The position numbers and the translations under genes are program-made. From assembly GCF_023272795.1 (NCBI RefSeq), contig NZ_CP096829.1:5518001-5582000 (forward strand): DNA of 64,000 nucleotides, read 5' to 3'. The notes under the pieces were generated by a model. It worked only from the letters and a program-made list of their open reading frames with translations. It had not been told where the DNA came from and did not search any database. Shown here piece after piece: positions 8,723 to 16,580 of the stretch. The first letter of the stretch is position 1, and each line of letters opens with the position of its first letter. This DNA comes from Flavobacterium humidisoli (lineage in GTDB: Bacteria; Bacteroidota; Bacteroidia; Flavobacteriales; Flavobacteriaceae).

Positions 8723-9913
8723 GTGTCATTACAAAGAAAGCTTTTAAAATCGGAATTAACCGCAGAACTTGATTCTATCCTAAACTATTGGTCGGAACGT
8801 ACTATTGATGATCAAAACGGAGGTTTTGTTGGCCAAATCGATTTTAATGATCAAAGAATTGAAAATGCAGAAAAAGGTTCGGTTTTAAACGCCCGAATTC
8901 TTTGGACTTTCTCTGCCAGTTATCAAACCACAAAAAACGAAAACCACAAAAAGTTGGCAAAAAGAGCATTCGATTTTCTTGCTGCTAATTTTTATGACAC
9001 ACAGTTTGGAGGTCTTTTTTGGAGTATAAATGAGGATAAAACTCCAAAAGACACCAAAAATCAGATATATGCATTAGCTTTTGCGATTTATGGATTGTCT
9101 GAATATTATGCAATTTCGAAAGAAGAAAAAGCTTTAGAAATTGCTAAGAACTTATATGCAAAAATCCAAGAACATAGCTATGACAAGATAAATAAAGGTT
9201 ATTTCGAAGCTTTTACCAGAGATTGGCAACCAATTGAAGATTTGCGTTTAAGCGCAAAAGATGCCAATGAAAAGAAAACCATGAATACCCATCTTCATAT
9301 TATTGAAGGTTTTGTCAATTTATATAAAGTCTGGAAAGACGATAAATTGCTCCTGGATATTGTAGAATTATTAGAAACAATAGAAAAATATTTTATCAAT
9401 ACTGAAACAGGACATTTACGCTTGTTTTTTGATGAAAACTGGAAAGAAAAACCAGATGTCATTTCGTACGGACATGATATTGAAGCAGCTTGGCTTTTAC
9501 AGCAATGTGCTGAAATTTCTGGAAATGAAATTTTGATTGCCAACTATAAAAAATATGCCGTACAAATTGCCGAAGCAACCAAAAAAGGTTTAGATGCTGA
9601 TGGCGGTTTATGGTACGAATTTGATCCAGAAAAAAACCATTTAATTGCAGAAAAACATTGGTGGCCACAAGCCGAAGCTGTAATTGGTTTTTACAACGCT
9701 TATCAGTTAACTGGAAAAGAAGAATATCTTGATATTGTTTATAAAAACTGGAAATTCATAAAAAAGTACATGATCGACCAGCAAAATGGAGAATGGTATT
9801 GGGGAGTTTATGACGATTATAGCGTAATGAAAAAAGACAAAGCTGGTTTCTGGAAATGTCCCTATCATAATGGTCGAGCTTGCCTGGAGCTTATCCATCG
9901 AATCGAAAATTGA
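8723..9913 (+). CDS. Cellobiose/mannobiose 2-epimerase (AGE superfamily)
   Basis: The protein has 396 residues and probably uses a GTG start at 8723, 6 nt after the GH130 stop, which implies tight translational coupling. It is an (alpha/alpha)6-barrel epimerase: SELTAELDSILNYWS and AEKGSVLNARILWTFSASY near the N-terminus. The three expected catalytic histidines lie in MNTHLHIIEG, SYGHDIEAAWLL and CPYHNGRACLEL. It lacks a signal peptide. By family it converts the reducing-end mannose of mannobiose to glucose, making the substrate for the GH130 enzyme before it; cellobiose to glucosyl-mannose is the other known reaction. Confidence 0.92.
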   Translation: MSLQRKLLKSELTAELDSILNYWSERTIDDQNGGFVGQIDFNDQRIENAEKGSVLNARILWTFSASYQTTKNENHKKLAKRAFDFLAANFYDTQFGGLFWSINEDKTPKDTKNQIYALAFAIYGLSEYYAISKEEKALEIAKNLYAKIQEHSYDKINKGYFEAFTRDWQPIEDLRLSAKDANEKKTMNTHLHIIEGFVNLYKVWKDDKLLLDIVELLETIEKYFINTETGHLRLFFDENWKEKPDVISYGHDIEAAWLLQQCAEISGNEILIANYKKYAVQIAEATKKGLDADGGLWYEFDPEKNHLIAEKHWWPQAEAVIGFYNAYQLTGKEEYLDIVYKNWKFIKKYMIDQQNGEWYWGVYDDYSVMKKDKAGFWKCPYHNGRACLELIHRIEN

Positions 9914-9956
9914 GATTTCAAATAAAAATCAAAACGTCTTACAGAACGTAAAGTCC

Positions 9957-10031
9957 TAGCCCCGATAGAAGCGGCATCCTTTTATGGTGGGGTTCACCAT
10001 AAAAGATACAGCGGATAGTGGGATTAGCTCC
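9957..10031 (+). repeat. Structured intergenic element, copy A
   Basis: This 75-nt element sits between the epimerase and GH5 genes. A central hairpin has an 11-bp stem (9979-9989 with 9995-10005) and loop GGGTT. Conserved flanks are CCTAGCCCCGATAGAAGCGG on the left and ATACAGCGGATAG on the right. A second copy lies on the other strand at 38363-38444. The left CCCCG and right TGGGA regions can also pair. It may be a small RNA, a transcript-processing element or a mobile repeat; it could correspond to an Rfam Bacteroidota motif such as Flavo-1, which I could not test. Confidence 0.75.
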
Positions 10032-10045
10032 TTAAAATATAAATT

Positions 10046-11335
10046 ATGAAAAACAGATTTTTTAAAACCCTTTCATTGACCTTGATTTTTACTGCAATTG
10101 CTTGTCAGGCACAGGAAAAAATTACCGTAAAAGAAAACGAATTTTATAAAGGCGATAAACCTTACGCTTATATTGGAACCAATTATTGGTACGGAAGCAT
10201 GCTGGCTTCTAAAAAAATAGGCGATCGTAAAAGACTTTTGCGCGAATTGGATTTAATGAAGAAAAACGGAATCGATAACTTACGGGTTTTAGTGGGTGCT
10301 GATGGCGGAAAATACGATTTTACAGTTCGTCCAGCACTGCAATACGAACAAGGAAAATATGATGAAGATTTATTGGACGGATTGGATTTCTTGATTAACG
10401 AAATGAGCAAACGAAACATGTACGCCGTTTTGTACTTGACCAATAACTGGGAATGGTCGGGCGGAATGTCACAATATTTAGAATGGAATGGAAAAGGAGC
10501 AATTCCGGTTCCGAATATTCCGCCGAATACTTGGCCTCAATTTATGTCGTACACAGAACAGTTTCACAGCTGCGAACCGTGTATGGAAGCTTTAAATAAT
10601 CATGTAAAGTTTATTATTGGAAGAACAAACGCCTATTCCAAAAAGAAATATAACGAAGACAACACGATTATGTCGTGGCAGGTTGGAAATGAACCTAGAC
10701 TTTTTACGGTAGAAAACGAAGCTAAATTCACCAAATGGTTGAATAACATTGTCGATTTAATTGACAGTTTGGATAAAAATCATTTAGTTTCTACAGGTTC
10801 TGAAGGAAAAAACAGTTCGAACGACAGCATGGAAATCTTCGAAAGAACGCATCAAAATCCAAACATTGATTATTTAACGATGCACATCTGGCCAAAAAAC
10901 TGGAACTGGTTTAAAGCCGATAATGCCAAAGCTACAATGACAAAAACAATCGAAAACGCTGGAAAATATATTGATGATCATATTAAAGTTGCCAATAATC
11001 TAAACAGACCAATTATTATTGAAGAATTTGGTCTTCCGAGAGAAAATGAAAATTTAAATGCTGGAGCTTCCTCTGTTTACAGAGATCAATTTTACAGCTA
11101 TATTTTTGGAAGAGTTGCAGAAAGTGTCAAAAATAATGGTCCTTTAAGAGCAGCCAATTTCTGGGGTTATGGCGGCGAAGGAAAAGCAGTAAACGAAACG
11201 GGAAAATGGAATCCAGGCGATCCTTTAACAACAGATCCTCCGCAAGAACCACAAGGTTTAAATTCTGTTTTTAATGGAGATCAATCAACATTAGAAATTG
11301 TAAAAGATTATAATTTGAAATTGAAAAATAAATAG
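10046..11335 (+). CDS. GH5 endo-beta-mannanase (GH5_7-like), secreted or lipoprotein
   Basis: The 429-residue protein has an N-terminal hydrophobic signal with Cys20 (TAIACQAQ), suggesting a lipoprotein. GH5 catalytic residues are visible: acid/base Glu216 in MSWQVGNEPRLF and nucleophile Glu327 in RPIIIEEFGLPRE. The conserved DNLRVLVGADGG and TMHIWPKNWNW segments resemble bacterial and plant-type GH5 subfamily 7 mannanases. It is the last gene of the plus-strand mannan operon, separated from the epimerase by 132 nt that contain the structured element. Having both GH26 and GH5 mannanases suggests complementary cleavage of glucomannan or galactomannan. Confidence 0.92.
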   Translation: MKNRFFKTLSLTLIFTAIACQAQEKITVKENEFYKGDKPYAYIGTNYWYGSMLASKKIGDRKRLLRELDLMKKNGIDNLRVLVGADGGKYDFTVRPALQYEQGKYDEDLLDGLDFLINEMSKRNMYAVLYLTNNWEWSGGMSQYLEWNGKGAIPVPNIPPNTWPQFMSYTEQFHSCEPCMEALNNHVKFIIGRTNAYSKKKYNEDNTIMSWQVGNEPRLFTVENEAKFTKWLNNIVDLIDSLDKNHLVSTGSEGKNSSNDSMEIFERTHQNPNIDYLTMHIWPKNWNWFKADNAKATMTKTIENAGKYIDDHIKVANNLNRPIIIEEFGLPRENENLNAGASSVYRDQFYSYIFGRVAESVKNNGPLRAANFWGYGGEGKAVNETGKWNPGDPLTTDPPQEPQGLNSVFNGDQSTLEIVKDYNLKLKNK

Positions 11336-11350
11336 ATTCCTATTTTTCTT

Positions 11351-11376
11351 TAGAGACGCACTGCAGTGCGTCTCTA
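11351..11376. repeat. 26-bp perfect palindrome between convergent genes
   Basis: TAGAGACGCACTG at 11351-11363 is followed directly by its exact reverse complement at 11364-11376. It lies 15 nt after the GH5 stop and 45 nt before the convergent reductase stop. It may act as a transcription end point for both, but no T-run follows. It looks like a dispersed REP-like palindrome. Confidence 0.7.
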
Positions 11377-11421
11377 CAATTCCGTATTACGAATTGCATT
11401 TCACATTTTACCAAAAACAAT

Positions 11422-12378
11422 TTACGTCAAAATCTCTTCAATCGCATTCAATTCATCATTCGAAAACTCTGTATTCTGAAGACAATCAATATTATTGCAT
11501 AATTGTTTCACAGAACTTGCGCCAATTAAAACAGATGTAATTCGTTTGTCTTTTTGCAGCCAAGCCAAAGCCATTTGAGCCAAAGACTGGTTTCTATTCT
11601 GAGCAATTTCATTCAGCTGAATTAATTTCTGAATCCTTTCTTGTGTAACCTCATCTTCTTTGAGATGTCCGTTCGGATTATGCGCTCTAGAATTTTCTGG
11701 AATTCCCTTTAAATATTTATCTGTTAAAAGTCCTTGCGCCAAAGGTGAAAATGCAATACAGCCAACTCCTTTTTCTTCTAAAACATCTAATAAGCCATTT
11801 TCTACCCAACGTTCCAGCATTGAATATTTTGCCTGATGAATCAAACATGGAGTTCCCAATTGTTTTAAAACCTCAACTGCAACACGAGTTTGCTCTGCCG
11901 AATAATTACTGATTCCAACATACAACGCTTTTCCACTTCTCACAGCATGATCTAATGCCATCATCGTTTCTTCAATTGGCGTTTCAGGATCTGGACGATG
12001 CGAATAAAAAATATCAACATAATCGATACTCATTCGTTTCAAACTCTGATCTAAACTAGACAACAGATATTTTCTTGAACCCCAATCGCCATAAGGTCCG
12101 TTCCACATCGTGTAACCCGCTTTGGTAGAAATTACGATTTCATCACGCAGATTTCCCTGAAAATTATGCCATAGTATTTTTCCAAAATTCTCTTCAGCAG
12201 AACCAGGAACCGGCCCGTAATTATTTGCTAAATCAAAATGAGTTATTCCTTTATCAAAAGCCTCAACGGCAATACTTTCGGCATTTTCAAAATTATCAAC
12301 CGAACCGAAGTTATGCCATAATCCTAAAGAAATTTCAGGCAGTAACAATCCGCTTCTTCCACATCTGTTATATTTCAT
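11422..12378 (-). CDS. Aldo/keto reductase, YghZ/L-glyceraldehyde-3-phosphate reductase-like
   Basis: This 318-residue TIM-barrel oxidoreductase begins MKYNRCGRSGLLLPEISLGL. The catalytic tetrad is visible: Asp and Tyr in FDLANNYG, Lys in VISTKAGY and His in FYSHRPDPET. The insertion GPYGDWGSRKYLLSSLDQSL is typical of the YghZ/Kv-beta-related group. It is slightly shorter than E. coli YghZ. It is the last gene of a minus-strand run after GH3 and lies convergent with GH5. Its substrate in the mannan locus is not evident; reduction of a sugar-derived aldehyde with NADPH is the family expectation. Confidence 0.85.
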   Translation of the reverse strand: MKYNRCGRSGLLLPEISLGLWHNFGSVDNFENAESIAVEAFDKGITHFDLANNYGPVPGSAEENFGKILWHNFQGNLRDEIVISTKAGYTMWNGPYGDWGSRKYLLSSLDQSLKRMSIDYVDIFYSHRPDPETPIEETMMALDHAVRSGKALYVGISNYSAEQTRVAVEVLKQLGTPCLIHQAKYSMLERWVENGLLDVLEEKGVGCIAFSPLAQGLLTDKYLKGIPENSRAHNPNGHLKEDEVTQERIQKLIQLNEIAQNRNQSLAQMALAWLQKDKRITSVLIGASSVKQLCNNIDCLQNTEFSNDELNAIEEILT

Positions 12379-12486
12379 TATTTTAATTTAATGGTTGGAG
12401 TTTTTATAGGTTTTAAAAATACAAAAAACTCTCGAAGTTTTGCCACAAAGACACTAAGACACAAAGATTTTTATCCAAAAATGAAA

Positions 12487-12537
12487 TCGCCACGAATTCA
12501 CGAATTTTTAAACAATTAATTCGTGAATTCGTGGCGA
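12487..12537. repeat. 20-bp perfect inverted repeat between GH3 and reductase genes
   Basis: Positions 12487-12506 and 12518-12537 are exact reverse complements (arm begins TCGCCACGAATTCACG) around 11 nt of spacer. A transcript running from GH3 into the reductase gene would fold it into a long stem. Next to it at 12443-12466 is a short ACAAAGACACTAAGACACAA repeat. Both look like dispersed Flavobacterium intergenic sequence. It could attenuate or process the message. Confidence 0.75.
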
Positions 12538-12587
12538 AAAAAACCTTTGTTTCTTTGAAGCTTTGCAACTTTGCACCTCAAAAAAAC

Positions 12588-14885
12588 CTATTCTTTTATT
12601 TCAAAACCACCCTGCAAACCTTTATCAGAGCTACCTCCAACCATAATTTTAAAAGTTCCTGGCTCAACTAAATAATTTCCTTCGTTATCATAAAAACCAA
12701 GTTCTTTATCCGTTAAAGTAAAATTTACCGTTTTAGTTTCACCCTTATTAAGATTCACCAATTCAAAGCCTTTCAATTCTTTTATTGGGCGAACGATACT
12801 TGCAAATTCATCATGAATATATAATTGCACTACTTCTTTTCCATCATAGTTTCCTAAATTCGTTACTTCAACACTTACCTCAACTTTTTCTCCTTTTGCA
12901 AAAGCAGTTTTATTCAATTTCAAGTTTTTATAATCGAATTTGGTATAACTCAAACCAAAACCAAACGGAAATTGAGGCGTTTTCTCCACATCCATATAAT
13001 GCGACCAGAAAACATTTTTATCACTGTCTATTGGTCTTCCTGTACTGTATTTGTTATAATAAATTGGCACCTGACCTACATTTCTAGGAAATGACATTGG
13101 CAATTTCCCACTCGGATTATAATCTCCGTATAAAACCTGCGCAACAGCATTTCCAGTCTGTGTTCCTAAATGCCAAGCTTCTACAATTGCTGGAACATTT
13201 TCTGCTGCCCACGGAATACTTAACGGACGACCATTATTTAAAACCAAAACTACATTTGGATTTACTTTGTAGATTTCTTCTAACAATTCCTGCTGCAAAC
13301 CTGGAAGATTCAAATCTGTTCTACTTCTTCCCTCCCCGCTTTGGAAACCGTATTCGCCTAAAACCATTACCACAACATCGGCATTTTTGGCTGCTTTTTT
13401 AGCCGCTTCAAATCCGCTTTTATCTGTGGTATTGAAAACTGTTTCAGTCAAAAAAGTCGCTTTTTGTTTTAATAAATCTACTCCTTTTTCAAAAACTAGC
13501 TGATTGTCTTTATATTGCTGCATCCCCTCTAAAACTGAAACCGCTGTATTATCATCAGCCGCAATTCTCCAGCTTCCCAACGGACTGTTTTTGTCATTTG
13601 CTAAAGCTCCGATCAAAGCGACTTTCTGCCCTGATTTTTTCAGCGGAAGTAAATTCTTTTCATTCTTTAACAAAACGATTGATTTTTTCGCCATATCCAA
13701 AACGCCGTCGTTGTTGGCTTTACTTCCTACAACTTCTTTTTCGCGTTTTTCATCACAATATCTGTATGGATCATCAAATAATCCCAATTCAAATTTCACT
13801 CGTAGAATTCTGCGAACGGCATCATCAACCAAAGCTTCTTTTACTTTTCCAGATTTTACCAAATCAACCAGTTTAGACACATATAAATAAGATTCCATAT
13901 CCATATCAGAACCAGCGATTACAGCTTTTGATGTTGCATCAGCTTCATCTTTTGCATATCCGTGCGCTATCATTTCACGAATCGAAGCATAATCAGAAAT
14001 TACAAATCCGTCAAACTTCCATTTTCCTTTTAAAATATCTCTTTGCAGAAAAGCATTTCCAGTTGCTGGAACGCCATTTAAGGTATTAAACGAATTCATA
14101 AACGTACGAACTCCTGCTTCAACAGTAGCTTCAAAAGGAGGCAAAACCGAGTTGTACAATTTAGAATTGCTGATATCCACAATATTATATTCCAGACCAG
14201 CTTCAACATAACCATAAGCCGCAAAGTGTTTCGCGCAAGCCGCAATCGTATTTACTTTCTGAAGATCTGCAACCGTTTCTCCTTGAAAACCTTTTACCCT
14301 TGCATAACCTACTTTACTGCCTAAATACGGATCTTCTCCCGCACCTTCCATCACACGTCCCCAGCGCGCATCGTTTGCAACGTCAACATTTGGTCCAAAA
14401 GTCCAGTTAATTCCTGATGCCGAAGCTTCATCTGCCGCAATTGCTGCCGATTTTTTTATCGCTTCTAAATCCCAACTCGCAGCTTCTGCCAACGGAATTG
14501 GACTTAACGTTTTATAACCATGTATAACGTCAAAACCAATTATCAACGGAATTCCTAATCTGGTTTCTTCCACCGCAATTTTCTGCACGGCACGAACTTC
14601 TTTCACTCCGCGAACCGTCAGCATCGATCCGACTAATCCTTTTCTTAAATGTTCGTATTTTAATTCGGCTGTTCCGCCTTTTGGTGCTGGTCCTGTAACA
14701 TCCCAGAAACCATTATATTGATTCATCTGCCCTACTTTTTCCTCCAGCGTCATTAACGGTAAAAGCAAATCTATACGCTGCTCAACAGTTTTATTTTTAT
14801 CCAGATACGGCTTTTTTTGTGCATTCATATTTCCAATCGTAAGAAGGGCAAAAACCCCAATAGTTATTATTTTTTTATTTTTCAT
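12588..14885 (-). CDS. GH3 beta-glycosidase (BglX-like), periplasmic
   Basis: The 765-residue protein has a cleavable signal peptide (VFALLTIGNMNAQ). The GH3 N-terminal barrel carries the nucleophile Asp298 in GFVISDYASI and the KHF substrate motif (AACAKHFAAYG). The second alpha/beta domain contains GEYGFQSGEGRSRTDL, and a fibronectin-like C-terminal domain follows (PFGFGLSYTKF onward). Length and order match BglX-type beta-glucosidases, which remove terminal glucose from cello- or gluco-manno-oligosaccharides. In this locus it would trim glucose from glucomannan fragments; beta-mannosidase or xylosidase activity cannot be excluded. Confidence 0.92.
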   Translation of the reverse strand: MKNKKIITIGVFALLTIGNMNAQKKPYLDKNKTVEQRIDLLLPLMTLEEKVGQMNQYNGFWDVTGPAPKGGTAELKYEHLRKGLVGSMLTVRGVKEVRAVQKIAVEETRLGIPLIIGFDVIHGYKTLSPIPLAEAASWDLEAIKKSAAIAADEASASGINWTFGPNVDVANDARWGRVMEGAGEDPYLGSKVGYARVKGFQGETVADLQKVNTIAACAKHFAAYGYVEAGLEYNIVDISNSKLYNSVLPPFEATVEAGVRTFMNSFNTLNGVPATGNAFLQRDILKGKWKFDGFVISDYASIREMIAHGYAKDEADATSKAVIAGSDMDMESYLYVSKLVDLVKSGKVKEALVDDAVRRILRVKFELGLFDDPYRYCDEKREKEVVGSKANNDGVLDMAKKSIVLLKNEKNLLPLKKSGQKVALIGALANDKNSPLGSWRIAADDNTAVSVLEGMQQYKDNQLVFEKGVDLLKQKATFLTETVFNTTDKSGFEAAKKAAKNADVVVMVLGEYGFQSGEGRSRTDLNLPGLQQELLEEIYKVNPNVVLVLNNGRPLSIPWAAENVPAIVEAWHLGTQTGNAVAQVLYGDYNPSGKLPMSFPRNVGQVPIYYNKYSTGRPIDSDKNVFWSHYMDVEKTPQFPFGFGLSYTKFDYKNLKLNKTAFAKGEKVEVSVEVTNLGNYDGKEVVQLYIHDEFASIVRPIKELKGFELVNLNKGETKTVNFTLTDKELGFYDNEGNYLVEPGTFKIMVGGSSDKGLQGGFEIKE

Positions 14886-15197
14886 ATGTGTGGTTTAGTT
14901 AGTTTTTTTTTAAAGATGCTGAGATTCTAAGCTGCTAAGTTTTTTGGGCGTGTCCCTCCGGGCCGGGCTATCCGTTTCAAGTCCTCGCACTTCCTTCGTC
15001 AGGCTGTGGGCTTTCCACTGCTATCCCTCACGCAAACATTTTCAAAAGACACAATCTTGTCATTTCGACTGAAAGGAGAAATCGCACTAGAAACTCCACA
15101 CAGAATATTCCCAATCTTTGGCGAATCCCGAGTGTGATCCTTCGTTCCTCAGGATGACAAAAATTGCGCAAAAGATCTAAAATCTACATTCTAAAAT
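14886..15197. other. Repeat-rich intergenic region between SASA esterase and GH3 genes
   Basis: This 312-bp stretch holds only non-coding repeats. At 14912-14940 is a short GATGCTGAGATTCTAAGCTG repeat, related to those at 43918 and 61515. At 14948-15033 is a structured GC-rich element listed separately. From 15061 to 15165 lies a sequence with the look of a dispersed flavobacterial repeat (CATTTCGACTGAAAGGAG and CCTCAGGATGACAAA). At 15171-15200 is an ATCTAAAATCT-type repeat that runs into the esterase stop codon. I see no promoter of consensus type for GH3 here. Confidence 0.6.
14948..15033 (-). repeat. Structured GC-rich intergenic element
   Basis: The ends GCGTG (14948-14952) and CACGC (15029-15033) pair. 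Inside are CCCTCCGGG, the pair AAGTCC/GGGCTT and a CCT-TCGTC-AGG hairpin. On the minus strand it contains GGGATAGCAGTGG and AACGGATAGCC, which resemble the flanks of the elements at 9957 and 38363. It is much richer in GC than its surroundings. It probably belongs to a related family of structured repeats or small RNAs. Confidence 0.6.
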
Positions 15198-16580
15198 CTA
15201 AAATTCCGACGTAAAACAAGAAGCCGGCAAATTCGCTTTATTAAACAAATCAGACTGTATTGTATTTCCCCACGCAAACCTCACTTTTACTGGATTTACA
15301 ACTTTTTTACTCGTCAAAATCACTTCGTTATTTTTAATCGAAGCTTCAGCTGGATAGAAAACTCCATCTGTTCCAGCAACTTCAAATTGATTCGATTTTT
15401 TATCTTTAAAATACAATCCATCAGCATAATCAAAAGAAACTACCAGTTTATTTTTCTCAATTTTAATGTCTTTAAAAAGTGGCCCATTAACCAAATTGGA
15501 ATTGGCTTTGTAGGTTTCAGCCAAAGCCAAATTGACCAGACGAATTCCAACATCTTTCTTATTTTTTGGATGAATATCAATTGTGTCTGAAATATCGCTG
15601 ATAACGACCATTCCAGTTTTTGACACTTCTTTCAATAATTTTCTTTGAGAATCTCTAACCGTCACATTTGAAAAGTTGTTTGTTCCCGTTTTAAAAGGCG
15701 CGATTTGAACATAATAAAAAGGAAAATCATCTTTCCATTCTTTTCTCCATGAAGTAATTAAGGCGCCTAAAGTTTTATCATAAACCAAAGAACCCACATT
15801 TGATTCTCCCTGATACCAAAGCGTTCCAGCAATTTTAAATCCGACAATTGGATAAATCATCGCATTATACGCACGTCCAGGTTGTCTTGGTCCGTATTCT
15901 TGTTCGTTTAATTTTTTAGCATTTTCTAGTAAAAGTGGATCATTATTAACCACATCTTCGGGCATCCAGATTTCTGCAGGAGTTCCGCCCCAATTCGAAG
16001 AAATTAATCCGATTGGAACATTTTTTAAATCTTCACGAAGGCGTTTGGCAAAAAAGTAACCAATCGCACTAAAATATTTCATGGTTTCTGGAGTTGATTC
16101 TGTCCAATTTCCTAAAAGATTATTTTGTGGACTTTCTGCAGTCAATTTCGGAACGGTAAAAAATCGAATATTTGGATTTGCAGCATTTTTTGCTTCTTCT
16201 TCGCCATTGTCAATTCCCCAGCTTGCCGACATTTCCATATTTGATTGTCCAGAACAAAGCCATACTTCTCCAATCAAAATATTTTTTAAAATGACTTCAT
16301 TGTATCCTTTTATCGAAATAGAAAAAGGTCCGCCAGCCTCTGGAGTTTTAATCGTGATTTCCCATTTCGCCTGATTATTGGCAATGGTTTTATATTCCTG
16401 ATTATTCCAGCCAGAAACCAGTTTAATTTCTTCTTTTGGATTTGCCCAACCCCAAATTTTCACTTCAGAATTGCGCTGTAAAACCATATTATCACTAAAA
16501 ATATTCGGAAGCGAAACGTTTGCCATCATAGTACTGGAAATCAATAGAAAGAAAACAAACTTATAAATATTATTTTTCAT
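15198..16580 (-). CDS. Sialate O-acetylesterase-like (SASA) acetylesterase
   Basis: The 460-residue protein has an N-terminal signal (LLISSTMMANVSLP). The SGNH-type nucleophile Ser113 lies in VWLCSGQSNMEM. Further family motifs are SNWGGTPAEIWMP, LWYQGESNV and the Asp-x-His pair in DTIDIHPKNK. The SASA family was named for sialate esterases, but in polysaccharide loci such enzymes often remove acetyl groups from hemicellulose. Its ATG at 16580 overlaps the end of the CE2-type gene by 11 nt, so the two are translated together. I infer deacetylation of acetylated mannan. Confidence 0.88.
   Translation of the reverse strand: MKNNIYKFVFFLLISSTMMANVSLPNIFSDNMVLQRNSEVKIWGWANPKEEIKLVSGWNNQEYKTIANNQAKWEITIKTPEAGGPFSISIKGYNEVILKNILIGEVWLCSGQSNMEMSASWGIDNGEEEAKNAANPNIRFFTVPKLTAESPQNNLLGNWTESTPETMKYFSAIGYFFAKRLREDLKNVPIGLISSNWGGTPAEIWMPEDVVNNDPLLLENAKKLNEQEYGPRQPGRAYNAMIYPIVGFKIAGTLWYQGESNVGSLVYDKTLGALITSWRKEWKDDFPFYYVQIAPFKTGTNNFSNVTVRDSQRKLLKEVSKTGMVVISDISDTIDIHPKNKKDVGIRLVNLALAETYKANSNLVNGPLFKDIKIEKNKLVVSFDYADGLYFKDKKSNQFEVAGTDGVFYPAEASIKNNEVILTSKKVVNPVKVRFAWGNTIQSDLFNKANLPASCFTSEF

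Noticed and set aside
12785..13890. Several plus-strand open frames opposite the GH3 gene
   Set aside because: They are antisense shadows of a clear GH3 coding sequence, with no start signals or recognisable domains.
9914..15197. CRISPR array or insertion sequence at the repeat-rich spacers
   Set aside because: The repeats are not regularly spaced with unique spacers, and there is no transposase gene or terminal inverted repeat pair around a gene.
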